From Vibrio sinaloensis (GTDB lineage Bacteria > Pseudomonadota > Gammaproteobacteria > Enterobacterales > Vibrionaceae), in contig NZ_CP096200.1 of NCBI RefSeq assembly GCF_023195835.1, positions 496,001 to 560,000 of the forward strand: 64,000 nt of DNA. Reading direction: 5' to 3'. Shown here piece after piece: positions 28,357-37,203 of the stretch. The notes under the pieces were generated by a model, which saw only the letters and a program-made list of their open reading frames with translations, was not told the origin of the DNA and searched no databases. Position 1 is the first letter of the stretch; every line of letters starts with the position of its first letter. Position numbers and translations under genes: made by a program.

Positions 28357-29229
28357 ATGACGCCGCGCTATCGACTGCGATCACATCAAAGATACCAACA
28401 CCTAAATTTTGCGTTTGTCGACGGGGACCATCGAACCGACTTTGCGATGCATAAGCATGACTTTTCCGAGCTGTTTTTAGTGCTTGAAGGCGAAGGCAAG
28501 CACTTGGTTTCTGAGTACCAATACCCTCTCTGCGCGGGAGATATTTTTGTCATCAATGGCGACACCGAGCACGGTTTTAAAGATGTCCGTAACCTCAAGC
28601 TTATCAACTTAATGTTTGATGATTCCGCCCCTTTCTTTGAACTACCATCGATGCGCGCCCTTTCGGGTTATCAAGCCCTGTTCAAGATTGAACCCATTGC
28701 TCGGCAAACCAGTGAGTACAGTGCCAAGTTGACGCTAGACCGCCAGCAACTGCAAGTCACAGCGCACTTACTCGAACAAATTAGACAGGAATACCAACAA
28801 GCCGAGCCCGGCTTTGAGATTGTTATTAGCAGTTTGATGCAACAATTGGTGGTTAACCTGTCGCGTATCTACCAAAGCCATCAACTCAACGCTCCTCAAA
28901 CCACCTTTGCGCTGAGTCGCGCTTTGGTGTTTTTAGAACAGCACTTTACCTCTAGTGATATCGACATCGATCAAATCGCCAACGCCGCGTTCGTTAGCCC
29001 GCGCCAACTGCAGCGTCTTTTCCGCCAATATTTTGAGTGCTCACCTATCCAATATCTTCGTTCGCTACAACTCAACTATGCCTCCAAACTGATCACCGAT
29101 GAAAAAGTCACCTCGGTGCAAGAGATTGCAGAGCGCAGTGGATTTAGTGATAGCAACTATTTTTCTAAGTGTTACAAACAGCATTTTGCCCAAACACCGC
29201 GCGACGAGATAAAAAAAGCCGCTCAGTGA
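28357..29229 (+). CDS. AraC-family regulator with N-terminal cupin
   Basis: A 290-residue transcription factor. The N-terminal cupin-like sensor (about 15-95) has the HKHDFSELFLVLEGEGKHLV strand pattern and the C-terminal half has two HTH motifs (about 190-288), including IANAAFVSPRQLQRLFRQYF and the second with GFSDSNYFSKCYKQHF. It is divergent from the GH3 gene across 148 bases and is a natural candidate to control it; sugar-binding cupins are common in such regulators. The stop codon lies inside a hairpin that may also end transcription from the opposite strand. Confidence 0.92.
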   Translation: MTPRYRLRSHQRYQHLNFAFVDGDHRTDFAMHKHDFSELFLVLEGEGKHLVSEYQYPLCAGDIFVINGDTEHGFKDVRNLKLINLMFDDSAPFFELPSMRALSGYQALFKIEPIARQTSEYSAKLTLDRQQLQVTAHLLEQIRQEYQQAEPGFEIVISSLMQQLVVNLSRIYQSHQLNAPQTTFALSRALVFLEQHFTSSDIDIDQIANAAFVSPRQLQRLFRQYFECSPIQYLRSLQLNYASKLITDEKVTSVQEIAERSGFSDSNYFSKCYKQHFAQTPRDEIKKAAQ

Positions 29230-29235
29230 GCGGCT
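29211..29235 (-). terminator. Hairpin overlapping the AraC stop codon
   Basis: An 8-bp stem AGCCGCTC/GAGCGGCT with a 3-base loop; on the minus strand it is followed by seven T residues, so it would act as a second terminator for the porin transcript. Confidence 0.6.
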
Positions 29236-29312
29236 AAAGCGATATCTAGGAGCAAGTCCTGTATCAGAGATGAAGCAATCACGTAGCTGACGTGACTAAA
29301 AATGGATAATAA

Positions 29313-29347
29313 TGAAAAAGTCGGTGTGCCGCTTGGCTCGGCACACC
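29313..29347 (-). terminator. Terminator of the LamB-like porin gene
   Basis: A perfect 9-bp stem (29323-29331 with 29339-29347) and a T-rich tail on the minus strand, 25 bases after the porin stop codon. Confidence 0.8.
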
Positions 29348-29371
29348 TAAGATGTTAATCGTCTGCCTCGA

Positions 29372-30601
29372 TTACCACCAAGCTTCAAACATGGCGCCAA
29401 ACGCCAATGTATCGACTTTTTCTGCTTTGGCTAAGCTGCCACCATCAAACTTAACCTTGTTGTCCGCTTCGCCCACTGTCGTGTAGAAACGTAGCATTGG
29501 GCGGCCCCATGGCACTGAATCTAGAGAAATGTTTTGTGAGAGGGTCACTTTCCACGCTGCATTCTTCTCATTAAGCTTGTCGTAGTCGACCATTGAGTAG
29601 CCCGCTTCTAACCAAGTAGAGTGAATGTCATTCCAAGCGTACATTGGACGTACAATAGCACTGTAGTTAGTACGGTCATCTTCCATATCGTTCAAACCGT
29701 CAGAATTGTGGTAAGCAAATTGGTAGTCAACAATTGTTCGTTCACCGAGACTAATGCCTGATTGATAGCTTGCGTAGATTGTTTTCAAACCATTAGTGCG
29801 ATTGAACGCACTGTTGTCACTGTTGTCACTGTAACGTAGATTGAGCTTATGTCCTGAGAAGTTAAACAGCGTCGCAACCTGGAACGCGTTATCCGCTTTA
29901 TTACCTTTGTCAGAAAAACCGTAGTTCATCAGTAGGTCCATACTTGATGACTCACCTAAGGAGAAAGCAAACTTCGACGTTACTGCGTAGTCACCGTTAT
30001 CGCCGGTAGCTTCACCAGTTTTACCTACTACCGCTAGATCAAACTTAGCTCCGCCTAGGTCCATGTTTTTAAAACCACCACCTTGACCATCGTGGGTCAT
30101 TAGGAAGTAGTCGTTAAGACCTTCTTGCGGGCGCTGATGGAAGTCACGACCTGCCCATACGTAAAGGTCTGGCTGTGATTTAAATACATTCGATGCCCCT
30201 GCATAAAACTTCTTCAAGCTCACATCACCATACTCATCTGGCGCTTTCCACCAGTTTTCCATCATGACGTTGAGATCCCATTGAGTGCCATTTGCACCTT
30301 CAAAACGTTTAGTAAACTGGAATTCACCTCCGTTAACTTCATTGCCTAAGCGACCGGCAGCATTGCCCGCTAATTGACCCGCAGCACTGACGTATGGATT
30401 TTCATCGTTTTCAAAGTGAGCACCGTAACGCGCATAACCAGTAAACTCGATACCAGAATCTGTCGCTGCAGACGCTTGACTTGATTCCAGTACAGCAATA
30501 CGTTTTTCTAGTGCTTCAATTTCTGAATTTGCAACCGAAGGAAAAGAGGCAATTGTAGCCGCAACCACTGCAGCAAGAGGTAATACCTTAAGGTGTTTCA
30601 T
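29372..30601 (-). CDS. LamB-like (maltoporin family) outer-membrane carbohydrate porin
   Basis: A 409-residue outer-membrane beta-barrel for oligosaccharide uptake. Signal peptide MKHLKVLPLAAVVAATIASF followed by PSVANS. After it comes a short coiled-coil (SEIEALEKRIAVLESSQ), as in ScrY-type and related porins, then GIEFTGYARYG and alternating aromatic strands. It ends with an aromatic residue (FEAWW), the usual outer-membrane insertion signal. Family motifs GRDFHQR and NDYFLMTHDGQG match LamB. Two LacI-type operators lie upstream (30636 and 30801). The context of GH16, GH3 and phosphorylase genes suggests laminari-oligosaccharides rather than maltodextrins. The ATG at 30601 has GGAG 7 bases upstream. 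Confidence 0.92.
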   Translation of the reverse strand: MKHLKVLPLAAVVAATIASFPSVANSEIEALEKRIAVLESSQASAATDSGIEFTGYARYGAHFENDENPYVSAAGQLAGNAAGRLGNEVNGGEFQFTKRFEGANGTQWDLNVMMENWWKAPDEYGDVSLKKFYAGASNVFKSQPDLYVWAGRDFHQRPQEGLNDYFLMTHDGQGGGFKNMDLGGAKFDLAVVGKTGEATGDNGDYAVTSKFAFSLGESSSMDLLMNYGFSDKGNKADNAFQVATLFNFSGHKLNLRYSDNSDNSAFNRTNGLKTIYASYQSGISLGERTIVDYQFAYHNSDGLNDMEDDRTNYSAIVRPMYAWNDIHSTWLEAGYSMVDYDKLNEKNAAWKVTLSQNISLDSVPWGRPMLRFYTTVGEADNKVKFDGGSLAKAEKVDTLAFGAMFEAWW

Positions 30602-30635
30602 AATCACTCCATGTTCTTGTTTTGTTCCACGCCCA

Positions 30636-30651
30636 AAGAAAGCGCTTTCTT
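30636..30651. promoter_or_regulatory. LacI-type operator 1 (porin promoter)
   Basis: Perfect 16-bp palindrome AAGAAAGCGCTTTCTT, 35 bases upstream of the porin start codon. Same sequence as operators at 35113 and 35421. Confidence 0.85.
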
Positions 30652-30800
30652 ATGTTTTTAAAAAATTCGCCAGCACGATGAAATTAAGCTGTCACTCAAC
30701 GAGATCCCCCACTGCCTAAGTCCATTTTGTTGCTATAACGTGTTGGCGTAACTGCAGTCTAGGGGTTACACACCCCTACAAAAAGTGATCCAAACCTCAA

Positions 30801-30816
30801 AGAAAGCGCTTTCGTA
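30801..30816. promoter_or_regulatory. LacI-type operator 2 (upstream of porin)
   Basis: AAGAAAGCGCTTTCGT, one mismatch from the perfect palindrome, 165 bases from operator 1. Two spaced sites before the porin suggest looping or dual-site repression. Confidence 0.78.
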
Positions 30817-30863
30817 ATGAGTTTGATCACATCAACGCGAGTCAATCGCATCGCTTCGGTAAC

Positions 30864-30893
30864 AAAAAAAAGCCCACAGTTAAGACTGTGAGC
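30864..30893 (-). terminator. Terminator of the GH16 gene
   Basis: A 9-bp stem with one G-T pair (30872-30880 with 30885-30893), TAAG loop and an eight-T tail on the minus strand, shortly after the GH16 stop codon. Confidence 0.8.
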
Positions 30894-30915
30894 CTGATCA
30901 AAATCACTTCAGTGA

Positions 30916-32880
30916 TTATTTAGCAAAACGAATATTCGCTAGTTCAATAGAAAGATGTTCACCACCTAAGCCTTCAAGCACAAACGGATTGATCACATTG
31001 CTCAGCTCAAATCGGCTACCGGGTGAATAACGGTTGTCAGCAGCCACAAAATCACTCACCGCAATCGAATAGGTGTGCCATTGACCATCGGCGAGCAAGC
31101 CCTTTGCTGTTTGCGTAAGCGCGATATCACTGACATTGGGCCAGCCACTGTCTAGCTTGATCAGCACATCGCTGTTGGTTCCAAGGTCCTTGATCTTAAG
31201 ATCAAACTTCAGTTGCCAATTGGCGTAATCACTCATGTCTATCGGTTGGGCGGCACCAAAGTAGAGATTACCTGCCCCATCAAACTCGGCCACTACCACA
31301 CCATTAATCATTCGACGACTGTCCTCAGCATCAGGGTTATAGCCATCAAGCATCAATCCCAGCCCTATCTCCTCACCGAGCACAGTAAACGGCTTAGTGA
31401 ATAGAATGTTGTTGACCTTAAAACTCAAGTTGCTGTTGTTGAACGGCTCAAAGACGATAGGATTAACCACGGAACCAATATTGAAGCCATTGACCCCTTG
31501 TTGGATGAACTCATCAACGGCAAAACGATAGTGCTGCCACTCATTAGCCATAGGTAGCTTATCAAAAGGAATAGTGAGAGCAGCCAATGCAGGGTAACCG
31601 CTGTCCATTTTCACCGCTATTTCACTGGCGCTCCCCGCTTGATAGCTCAAGTCAAAGCTCAGTTCACCCCCTGAAAAATCGCGCATATCCAAAGGCTCAC
31701 CGAGCGTTTCAATATAGGCATTGCCATTATCGACAATCGTGATAGCAATGGCATCTTGGTCGATCGCTCTTGAATCATTTGCACCATCGTCCCAACCATT
31801 GAGGTTAAAACCATGCAACAGCTCTCCATTGTTAAATAACGCCAAGCGCTGCTGAGAGAGATCGATGTCCGACGGGAAATCAGGTTCGCTGACACCTTCA
31901 TTGTGCACCGCATTTTGCGATACATTTGAAGCGCAGCCTTTGCCTGTTTCTGGATCGAGTGGGCAGCGGTACACACGCACATAGTCAATCAGCATTTCCG
32001 CTTGCTCGATACTCGGGTCAATACCCCCTTCGTTGACTGCGGTTGGCCAGCTGCCGCCCATCGCCAAGTTTAAGATCAGATGAAACCTTTGGTTGTATGG
32101 CGCATCACCCTCTCCACTCACCCAGTTACCTTGTGAATCTTGATAGTGACTCCACCATCCAGATTCAGTTTGTGTTGCGTAGTGCACATCATCGACGTAC
32201 CAACGAATTTCCCCTTGTTCCCATTCAATGGCATAGGTATGAAAATCGTCGGCTGGGTTAATATCTGGGTGAGCGAATCGATACGCTTCACCTGAATGGA
32301 CATTATTTGGCCAAGCCTTGCCATAGTGCAGGGTGCCGTGCACGCGATTTTCAACCTTAGTAACGCCATCATCTTGATAGGTCGTGCCTAGGTTTACCGC
32401 TTCCATGATGTCAATTTCACCCGACGCCGCCCAGCCGCCGTAAACCCAATCAGTAGGTAACATCCAGATTGCAGGCCAGGTGCCTTGGCCTTTAGGCAGT
32501 TTCGCGCGCACCTCAAATCGACCATATTTCCAATCGCCTTGGTTCATCGTCCTTAAACGGGCAGATGAGTAAGGCAAGGTCGTGGTCGTTTCACCATACC
32601 CGTCACTGCCCTCGACACTATCAGGGCCCGTTGTTGGCTCCTTAAGTAATCGAATCACCAATTTGCCGTTTTTAATAAACGAGTTGGCCTCATTGTCGAC
32701 ATAGCATTGCTGCTCTGCATTACCACCACCCCAACAATTGACTTCGTGGCTCCATTTGCTGGTATCAATTTCGTGGCCTTTAAACTCATCACTCCAAACC
32801 AGTTCCCATTTAGATTGATTGCAACCACTGAGCAGTAATGCACTTGCGCCAATCAAAATGATTTTGCTACTGTTTTTCAC
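30916..32880 (-). CDS. GH16 endo-beta-1,3-glucanase (laminarinase) lipoprotein
   Basis: A 654-residue surface or periplasmic lipoprotein. The start is a GTG at 32880 with AAGGAGA 6 bases upstream; an upstream ATG lacks such a site. Signal peptide ends in the lipobox LLSGC (Cys20). The GH16 domain (about 25-310) has the catalytic EIDIME (Glu155, Asp157, Glu160) in the beta-bulge form typical of laminarinases, with Trp-rich substrate motifs WPAIWMLP and NLAMGGSWP. Two related C-terminal beta-sandwich domains follow (about 335-490 and 500-654), each with a D-S-RRMI or D-S-RAI start and a KxDSG(Y/W)P motif, resembling the galactose-binding-like domain at the C-terminus of ExoP-type glucanases. 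It should cut laminarin at the cell surface. Confidence 0.93.
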   Translation of the reverse strand: MKNSSKIILIGASALLLSGCNQSKWELVWSDEFKGHEIDTSKWSHEVNCWGGGNAEQQCYVDNEANSFIKNGKLVIRLLKEPTTGPDSVEGSDGYGETTTTLPYSSARLRTMNQGDWKYGRFEVRAKLPKGQGTWPAIWMLPTDWVYGGWAASGEIDIMEAVNLGTTYQDDGVTKVENRVHGTLHYGKAWPNNVHSGEAYRFAHPDINPADDFHTYAIEWEQGEIRWYVDDVHYATQTESGWWSHYQDSQGNWVSGEGDAPYNQRFHLILNLAMGGSWPTAVNEGGIDPSIEQAEMLIDYVRVYRCPLDPETGKGCASNVSQNAVHNEGVSEPDFPSDIDLSQQRLALFNNGELLHGFNLNGWDDGANDSRAIDQDAIAITIVDNGNAYIETLGEPLDMRDFSGGELSFDLSYQAGSASEIAVKMDSGYPALAALTIPFDKLPMANEWQHYRFAVDEFIQQGVNGFNIGSVVNPIVFEPFNNSNLSFKVNNILFTKPFTVLGEEIGLGLMLDGYNPDAEDSRRMINGVVVAEFDGAGNLYFGAAQPIDMSDYANWQLKFDLKIKDLGTNSDVLIKLDSGWPNVSDIALTQTAKGLLADGQWHTYSIAVSDFVAADNRYSPGSRFELSNVINPFVLEGLGGEHLSIELANIRFAK

Positions 32881-32902
32881 ATCTATTCTCCTTGCGACCA
32901 TT

Positions 32903-32918
32903 GAGAAATCGCTTTCTT
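32903..32918. promoter_or_regulatory. LacI-type operator 3 (GH16 promoter)
   Basis: GAGAAATCGCTTTCTT, two mismatches from the palindrome, 23 bases upstream of the GH16 start codon. The weakest of the six sites. Confidence 0.65.
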
Positions 32919-33086
32919 AAATTTTTGTTTCTATGACAGATTTCGACTAAGTAGACAAACAAGCATGAAAACCAAAAAGACCACCACTTCCACATAACCA
33001 ACTGAAAAAGCGCAAATAATTATCATGCAGTCATCTCAGATAAAGACTATTGCTATCTGACGTTCATTTATGTGATCATTGCCGAC

Positions 33087-33102
33087 AAGAAAGCGCTTTC
33101 TC
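33087..33102. promoter_or_regulatory. LacI-type operator 4 (between GH16 and lacI)
   Basis: AAGAAAGCGCTTTCTC, one mismatch from perfect, 134 bases before the regulator start. It could serve autoregulation, GH16 control, or both. Confidence 0.8.
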
Positions 33103-33235
33103 AAGTGTCAGTTCACAGTTATGCGTTTAAATTGCACCTGATGTAACAAAACTTCAGATAGAATCGACGAACGTGGTCACCGAGAACCTCTCAATGCAAG
33201 GACCACGCAATTGTAGAATGGATAAGGTAATCCCA

Positions 33236-34231
33236 GTGATAACGATTAAAGAAGTGTCAGAGTTGGCAAAAGTTTCTCAGTCAACGGTTTCTCGAGCACT
33301 TAACGGCCACCCTACGGTGAAAGAGGCCAATCGTAAAAAAGTCTTCGATGCCATTGAACAACTCGGTTATAAGCCGAATGCGTTTGCTCAGGCCCTCGCC
33401 TCCAGTCGTTCGAACAGCATTGGTATGCTGGTTGGCTCCCTCGATGGTCCTTTCTATGGCCCCTTGATGCATTTTGCAGAAGATACGGTGCGTAAGAAGA
33501 ACAACCATTTAATCGTGACCAGCGGCCAAGAATCTTATGAAAAAGAGCAAGATTCGATTTATTTTCTGCGCTCTAAACAAGTCGATGGGTTAATCATCCA
33601 CTCAGACAAACTCTCTGACGATGAACTGATCGAAGTGGTGGAACAAAACAGCGCAACCATTATTCTCAACCGCTATATTCCTGAAGTCGCTGATCACTGT
33701 ATCTACATAGATAATGAGCTCGGTGGTTACCTAGCGACCAAGCATCTGCTCGAGCAAGGCCACAAACGCGTCGCTTGTATAACAGGTCAGTTAAGTAAGG
33801 GAGATAGTCGCGATCGCCTACAAGGTTATCGCAACGCATTGACCGAGTATGGCATTGACTACGACGCCAATCTGGTGATTGAAGGTCGCTTTGATCACGA
33901 CGGTAATCATGATAAAGCGCGCCGCTTGCTCGACCGAGCCCCAGATATTAGTGCGATTTTCTGTCAAAACGACAATATCGCGCTCGCCGTCTATGACATC
34001 GCGGTTGAAAGGAATATTGAAATTGGCAAGCAGTTGTCGGTTGTTGGTTTCGATAACGACAGTCATAGCCAACACATTCGTCCAAGACTGACCACAGTCA
34101 ACTTCCCTGTGCGAGAAATGGGTACAGAAGCTGCGCAAGCCGTGCTATCACTGGTACACAAGCAAACTCCAAACATCAACCACCGGCTCAATCCAGAGCT
34201 GATTGTTCGCGAGTCGGTTTGCCGAATCTAA
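33236..34231 (+). CDS. LacI-family transcriptional repressor of the beta-glucan locus
   Basis: A 331-residue regulator with an N-terminal LacI HTH (TIKEVSELAKVSQSTVSRALNGHP) and a periplasmic-binding-protein-like sensor domain (about 58-331; NSIGMLVGSLDGPFYGPLM, GHKRVACITG, VVGFDND). The frame extends to 33173, but the GTG at 33236 places the HTH at the usual distance from the N-terminus and has AAGG 8 bases upstream; an ATG at 33218 lacks a well-placed site. Six matching palindromic operators flank the surrounding genes, so it most likely controls the porin, GH16, importer and phosphorylase, with a gluco-oligosaccharide as inducer. The ligand is inferred. Confidence 0.92.
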   Translation: MITIKEVSELAKVSQSTVSRALNGHPTVKEANRKKVFDAIEQLGYKPNAFAQALASSRSNSIGMLVGSLDGPFYGPLMHFAEDTVRKKNNHLIVTSGQESYEKEQDSIYFLRSKQVDGLIIHSDKLSDDELIEVVEQNSATIILNRYIPEVADHCIYIDNELGGYLATKHLLEQGHKRVACITGQLSKGDSRDRLQGYRNALTEYGIDYDANLVIEGRFDHDGNHDKARRLLDRAPDISAIFCQNDNIALAVYDIAVERNIEIGKQLSVVGFDNDSHSQHIRPRLTTVNFPVREMGTEAAQAVLSLVHKQTPNINHRLNPELIVRESVCRI

Positions 34232-34243
34232 ACGACAAAAACA

Positions 34244-34266
34244 AAGGTGCTCATATCGAGCACCTT
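34244..34266. terminator. Hairpin between lacI and the convergent binding-protein-like gene
   Basis: A perfect 9-bp stem AAGGTGCTC/GAGCACCTT with ATATC loop. The minus strand is followed by a T-rich tail, so it best fits termination of the minus-strand gene. Confidence 0.75.
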
Positions 34267-34296
34267 GAAATCAGTTCCACTTGATTTTACTTCTGC

Positions 34297-35058
34297 TTAA
34301 TCTGGGGACTGATAGTGCTGTGGCAATAACGGATTTTCCAGCGCGATGGTCTCTCGACTCGCTAAGTCGACCTGTTTGAGCACTTGACCAAAGTGCGCAT
34401 TAAACAGCGCGTCAAACTCACCATTGGCCATGATCTCTCGTAGCCCTTTCGTCAACGCATCTGCCAGCGCCTGTTGCGACGGGCTGACGTAAAATACCAC
34501 TGGGAAAGGATAGGTGAGCACTTTGGTCGGCTCTATCATCAATGATGCCGTTTGTTGCGGGTACTGAGCTAAGATCTCTGCCGCTTCATTGGCGCCAAGT
34601 GTCATATAATCCACCTCCCCGCTAGCGATCCACTCAAGCATCTCAGACAAACTGCCCTTCTCCACGACATGATATTGGTTATGTCGAAATAGTTCAGCAT
34701 CCACCCATGTCGCCGGCACACCGACACGTTGTTGCTTTAGCGCCTGCTGTGACATATTGGCAAACTCAGCCTGGCGTGCGCGCGGAATGATGGCCACACG
34801 GCAACCAAGTAACCCTTTGCACAGCGGGATAGGTACCTCGATAAACGCTTGGTCGGCAAATTTTCGATTACCTGCGACCGTCACCAACACATCCGTCCCG
34901 CGCTCAAAGACCAAACCTTCGTCTCGAGCTTTAGGGTAGTCGGTGAGGTCATTATCAATCGGTTGTTCTATGTCCGCATAACGAAGTACCAATGCTAACA
35001 ACTGATGCTCGTAAGCCTGTCGTGCGGCGGATTTATTGCCATTCCAAAAGTGAATCAT
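34297..35058 (-). CDS. Substrate-binding-like protein (SBP_bac_3 type) lacking a signal peptide
   Basis: A 253-residue protein with the fold pattern of type II periplasmic binding proteins of the SBP_bac_3 group: KGLLGCRVAIIPRARQAEF, RVGVPATWVDAELFRH, GEVDYMTLGANEAAEIL and YPFPVVFYVSP. No signal peptide, lipobox or TM helix is visible with the chosen start at 35058, which has GAGAG 7 bases upstream. It therefore looks cytoplasmic. A perfect LacI-type operator lies 55 bases upstream, and it is divergent from the importer operon, so it belongs to the same regulon. Its role is unknown; it could sense or buffer a cytoplasmic ligand. A missed export signal or a decayed gene are alternatives. Confidence 0.78.
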   Translation of the reverse strand: MIHFWNGNKSAARQAYEHQLLALVLRYADIEQPIDNDLTDYPKARDEGLVFERGTDVLVTVAGNRKFADQAFIEVPIPLCKGLLGCRVAIIPRARQAEFANMSQQALKQQRVGVPATWVDAELFRHNQYHVVEKGSLSEMLEWIASGEVDYMTLGANEAAEILAQYPQQTASLMIEPTKVLTYPFPVVFYVSPSQQALADALTKGLREIMANGEFDALFNAHFGQVLKQVDLASRETIALENPLLPQHYQSPD

Positions 35059-35112
35059 AACAGCTCTCTTACTAACTAAAACTGAGTCCAACATTATCCC
35101 ATTCGGCACCCA

Positions 35113-35128
35113 AAGAAAGCGCTTTCTT
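35113..35128. promoter_or_regulatory. LacI-type operator 5
   Basis: Perfect palindrome AAGAAAGCGCTTTCTT 55 bases upstream of the signal-less binding-protein gene on the minus strand. Confidence 0.85.
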
Positions 35129-35489
35129 CAATTTCGGTGGTAATTGTGATCTCTAGCAAAATTAGCGAATCAAAACGCGTGACTAGCTTCAAATATCAGC
35201 ACTATTTTATGATTTTTTCCACTGATAACCTTGTCAGTTGATATCACGCACGAAGATTGATCAAGATCAGAAATTGAGCGTAAACATCTGTTTAGTAATG
35301 AAAATTATATCTAACGTCTCGTTTTACGCTGTCCAAAATTTTCGAGTAATTTCTGTGATCTAAGGTTTACTTTGCCGACAAAAGTTTGAAATCCCACTCA
35401 TAAGCGCATAAAACGACTCCAAGAAAGCGCTTTCTTGAGTGCTTCGGGGGATGAATCCTAAACATAACGAAATATATAAGGACAATGTG
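35129..35489. promoter_or_regulatory. Divergent regulatory region upstream of the importer operon
   Basis: About 360 bases with no gene, bounded by operators 5 and 6 spaced 308 bases apart. It must contain the promoters of the importer operon and the signal-less protein; no -35/-10 pair stands out. Confidence 0.5.
35421..35436. promoter_or_regulatory. LacI-type operator 6 (importer operon promoter)
   Basis: Perfect palindrome AAGAAAGCGCTTTCTT, extended to 18 bp by flanking C and G, 54 bases upstream of the importer binding-protein start. Confidence 0.87.
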
Positions 35490-37133
35490 ATGCATAAGAA
35501 AACTCTGCTCGCTACGCTTGCTGCCAGCATGATGCTATCGACCGCTGCACAAGCAGACGGAATTAAGCAAGGTGGTACGCTAACCGTACCGGTCATCAAT
35601 AATGGTTTTGTCGAAAACTACAACCCGTACACCACTAAGGACATCCTTGGCGGTACCATGTTCGAGCCGTTGATGGTTGAGAACAACATGACAGGCCAAA
35701 CTGAGTTCCGTTTAGCAGAGTCATACTCGTACTCTGATGACCTTAAAACGCTAACGGTTAAAATTCGTGACGGCCTTAAATGGTCTGACGGTTCACCACT
35801 GACCGCTGAAGACGTAGCGTACAGCTACACCATGACCAAAGACACGCCAGCGTTCGACCTAAAAGGTTTCTGGACTGAATCTGGTAACCTGGAGTCAATT
35901 ACCGTTGTTGATGACACTACGGTCGCATTCAACCTTAAAGAAGCCGATTCCACATTTGTTTGGCACATCAGCGCTTACCACATTGTCCCTAAAGCTCAAT
36001 GGTCTAAAGCGCAAGACTTAACGACCTTCACTAACCCAAATCCAATTGGCAACGGTCCATTCACTGAAGTGAAATACCAACGTGCGCAGCAAATGGAACT
36101 GTGTCGTAACCCAAATTACTACCTAGCGAATGAAAACCGCCCTTACCTAGACTGTGTGACTTTCCGTTCGTTCAACGACAACTCTCAGATCCAACCTGCA
36201 CTGATCCGTGGTGAAATCGACTGGGGTTCAAACTTTATTGCTGACATTGATACCACCTACGTGGCAGTCGATAAAGCCAACAACCACTACTGGTACCCAG
36301 CAAACGACGCGATCAACCTGTACATCAACACCAAAGAAGCGCCGTTTGATGACCTTAACGTACGTAAAGCCCTATCTATGGCTCTGGATCGTGAGTCAAT
36401 AGTCGAATTTGCCGCCTACGGTTACCCAACAGCAAACTTTAACGTTGGTGGTATCGGTGAGCTTTACAAATCGCACATCGATGAGTCGGTGAATGCTAAG
36501 TACAGCGACATCACTAAGTTTGATCCTAAAAAAGCCGCAGCGCTACTCGACCAAGCAGGCATCGTTGACCGCAATGGTGACGGCTGGCGTGACACGAAAG
36601 ATGGCAAAACCTTCGAATTTGGCATCGAAGTGGTGAACGGCTGGACTGACTGGATCCAAACGGTACAAATGGTCTCTGAGTACTTTGCTGAAGTTGGCGT
36701 AAAAGCGAACGTTAAGACAGTTGACTGGTCAGTGTACGACGCCAACCTGAAGAACAGTGACTATACCATGTCAATCAACTGGTCGATGGTTGCAGCTAAC
36801 CCTATCCTGGCTTACCAAGAGTACTTCCACACTGCACGTGTTGGTCAATCTTGGCACGCAGGCCACGGTGTTAACGACCCTCGCATCGACAAACTCATTG
36901 AGTCTTTCGGTAAAACCGCTGAAGCGACAGAGCAGAGCGAAATCATCTCTGAGCTGCAAGCGTTCACTGCGGAAAATCTACCGTTTATCCCGCTGTTCTC
37001 TAACCCAACTTGGTACCAATACAGCACCAAGAAGTTTGCCGGCTGGCCATCAGAAGAGAACCCATACGTTCAACCCGTTTTCTACGATGCAGGTAAGCGT
37101 GCAATTATCCTAAACAATTTGCACCTTAAATAA
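35490..37133 (+). CDS. SBP_bac_5 family oligosaccharide/oligopeptide ABC binding protein
   Basis: A 547-residue periplasmic binding protein of the Dpp/Opp family. Signal peptide MHKKTLLATLAASMMLSTAAQA. Family motifs include GLKWSDGSPLTAEDVAYSY, NPIGNGPFT and NVRKALSMALDRESI. Members of this family in vibrios and Thermotoga import chitin-, cello- and laminari-oligosaccharides as well as peptides; the surrounding GH16, LamB-like porin and phosphorylase genes point to beta-glucan oligosaccharides. The ATG at 35490 has AGGA upstream. It heads an operon with two permeases, two ATPases and a phosphorylase-like protein, behind a perfect LacI-type operator. Confidence 0.93.
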   Translation: MHKKTLLATLAASMMLSTAAQADGIKQGGTLTVPVINNGFVENYNPYTTKDILGGTMFEPLMVENNMTGQTEFRLAESYSYSDDLKTLTVKIRDGLKWSDGSPLTAEDVAYSYTMTKDTPAFDLKGFWTESGNLESITVVDDTTVAFNLKEADSTFVWHISAYHIVPKAQWSKAQDLTTFTNPNPIGNGPFTEVKYQRAQQMELCRNPNYYLANENRPYLDCVTFRSFNDNSQIQPALIRGEIDWGSNFIADIDTTYVAVDKANNHYWYPANDAINLYINTKEAPFDDLNVRKALSMALDRESIVEFAAYGYPTANFNVGGIGELYKSHIDESVNAKYSDITKFDPKKAAALLDQAGIVDRNGDGWRDTKDGKTFEFGIEVVNGWTDWIQTVQMVSEYFAEVGVKANVKTVDWSVYDANLKNSDYTMSINWSMVAANPILAYQEYFHTARVGQSWHAGHGVNDPRIDKLIESFGKTAEATEQSEIISELQAFTAENLPFIPLFSNPTWYQYSTKKFAGWPSEENPYVQPVFYDAGKRAIILNNLHLK

Positions 37134-37203
37134 CCCTCACTCGCCGTGATTACAGCCATAGCCAATTGGCTATGGCTGTATGCCAGATATTTGTAGGTCT
37201 CTT

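Noticed and set aside
30817..30832. Possible CRP site beside porin operator 2 (AATGA-N6-TCACA)
   Set aside because: Only one half-site is good and no promoter could be aligned with it.
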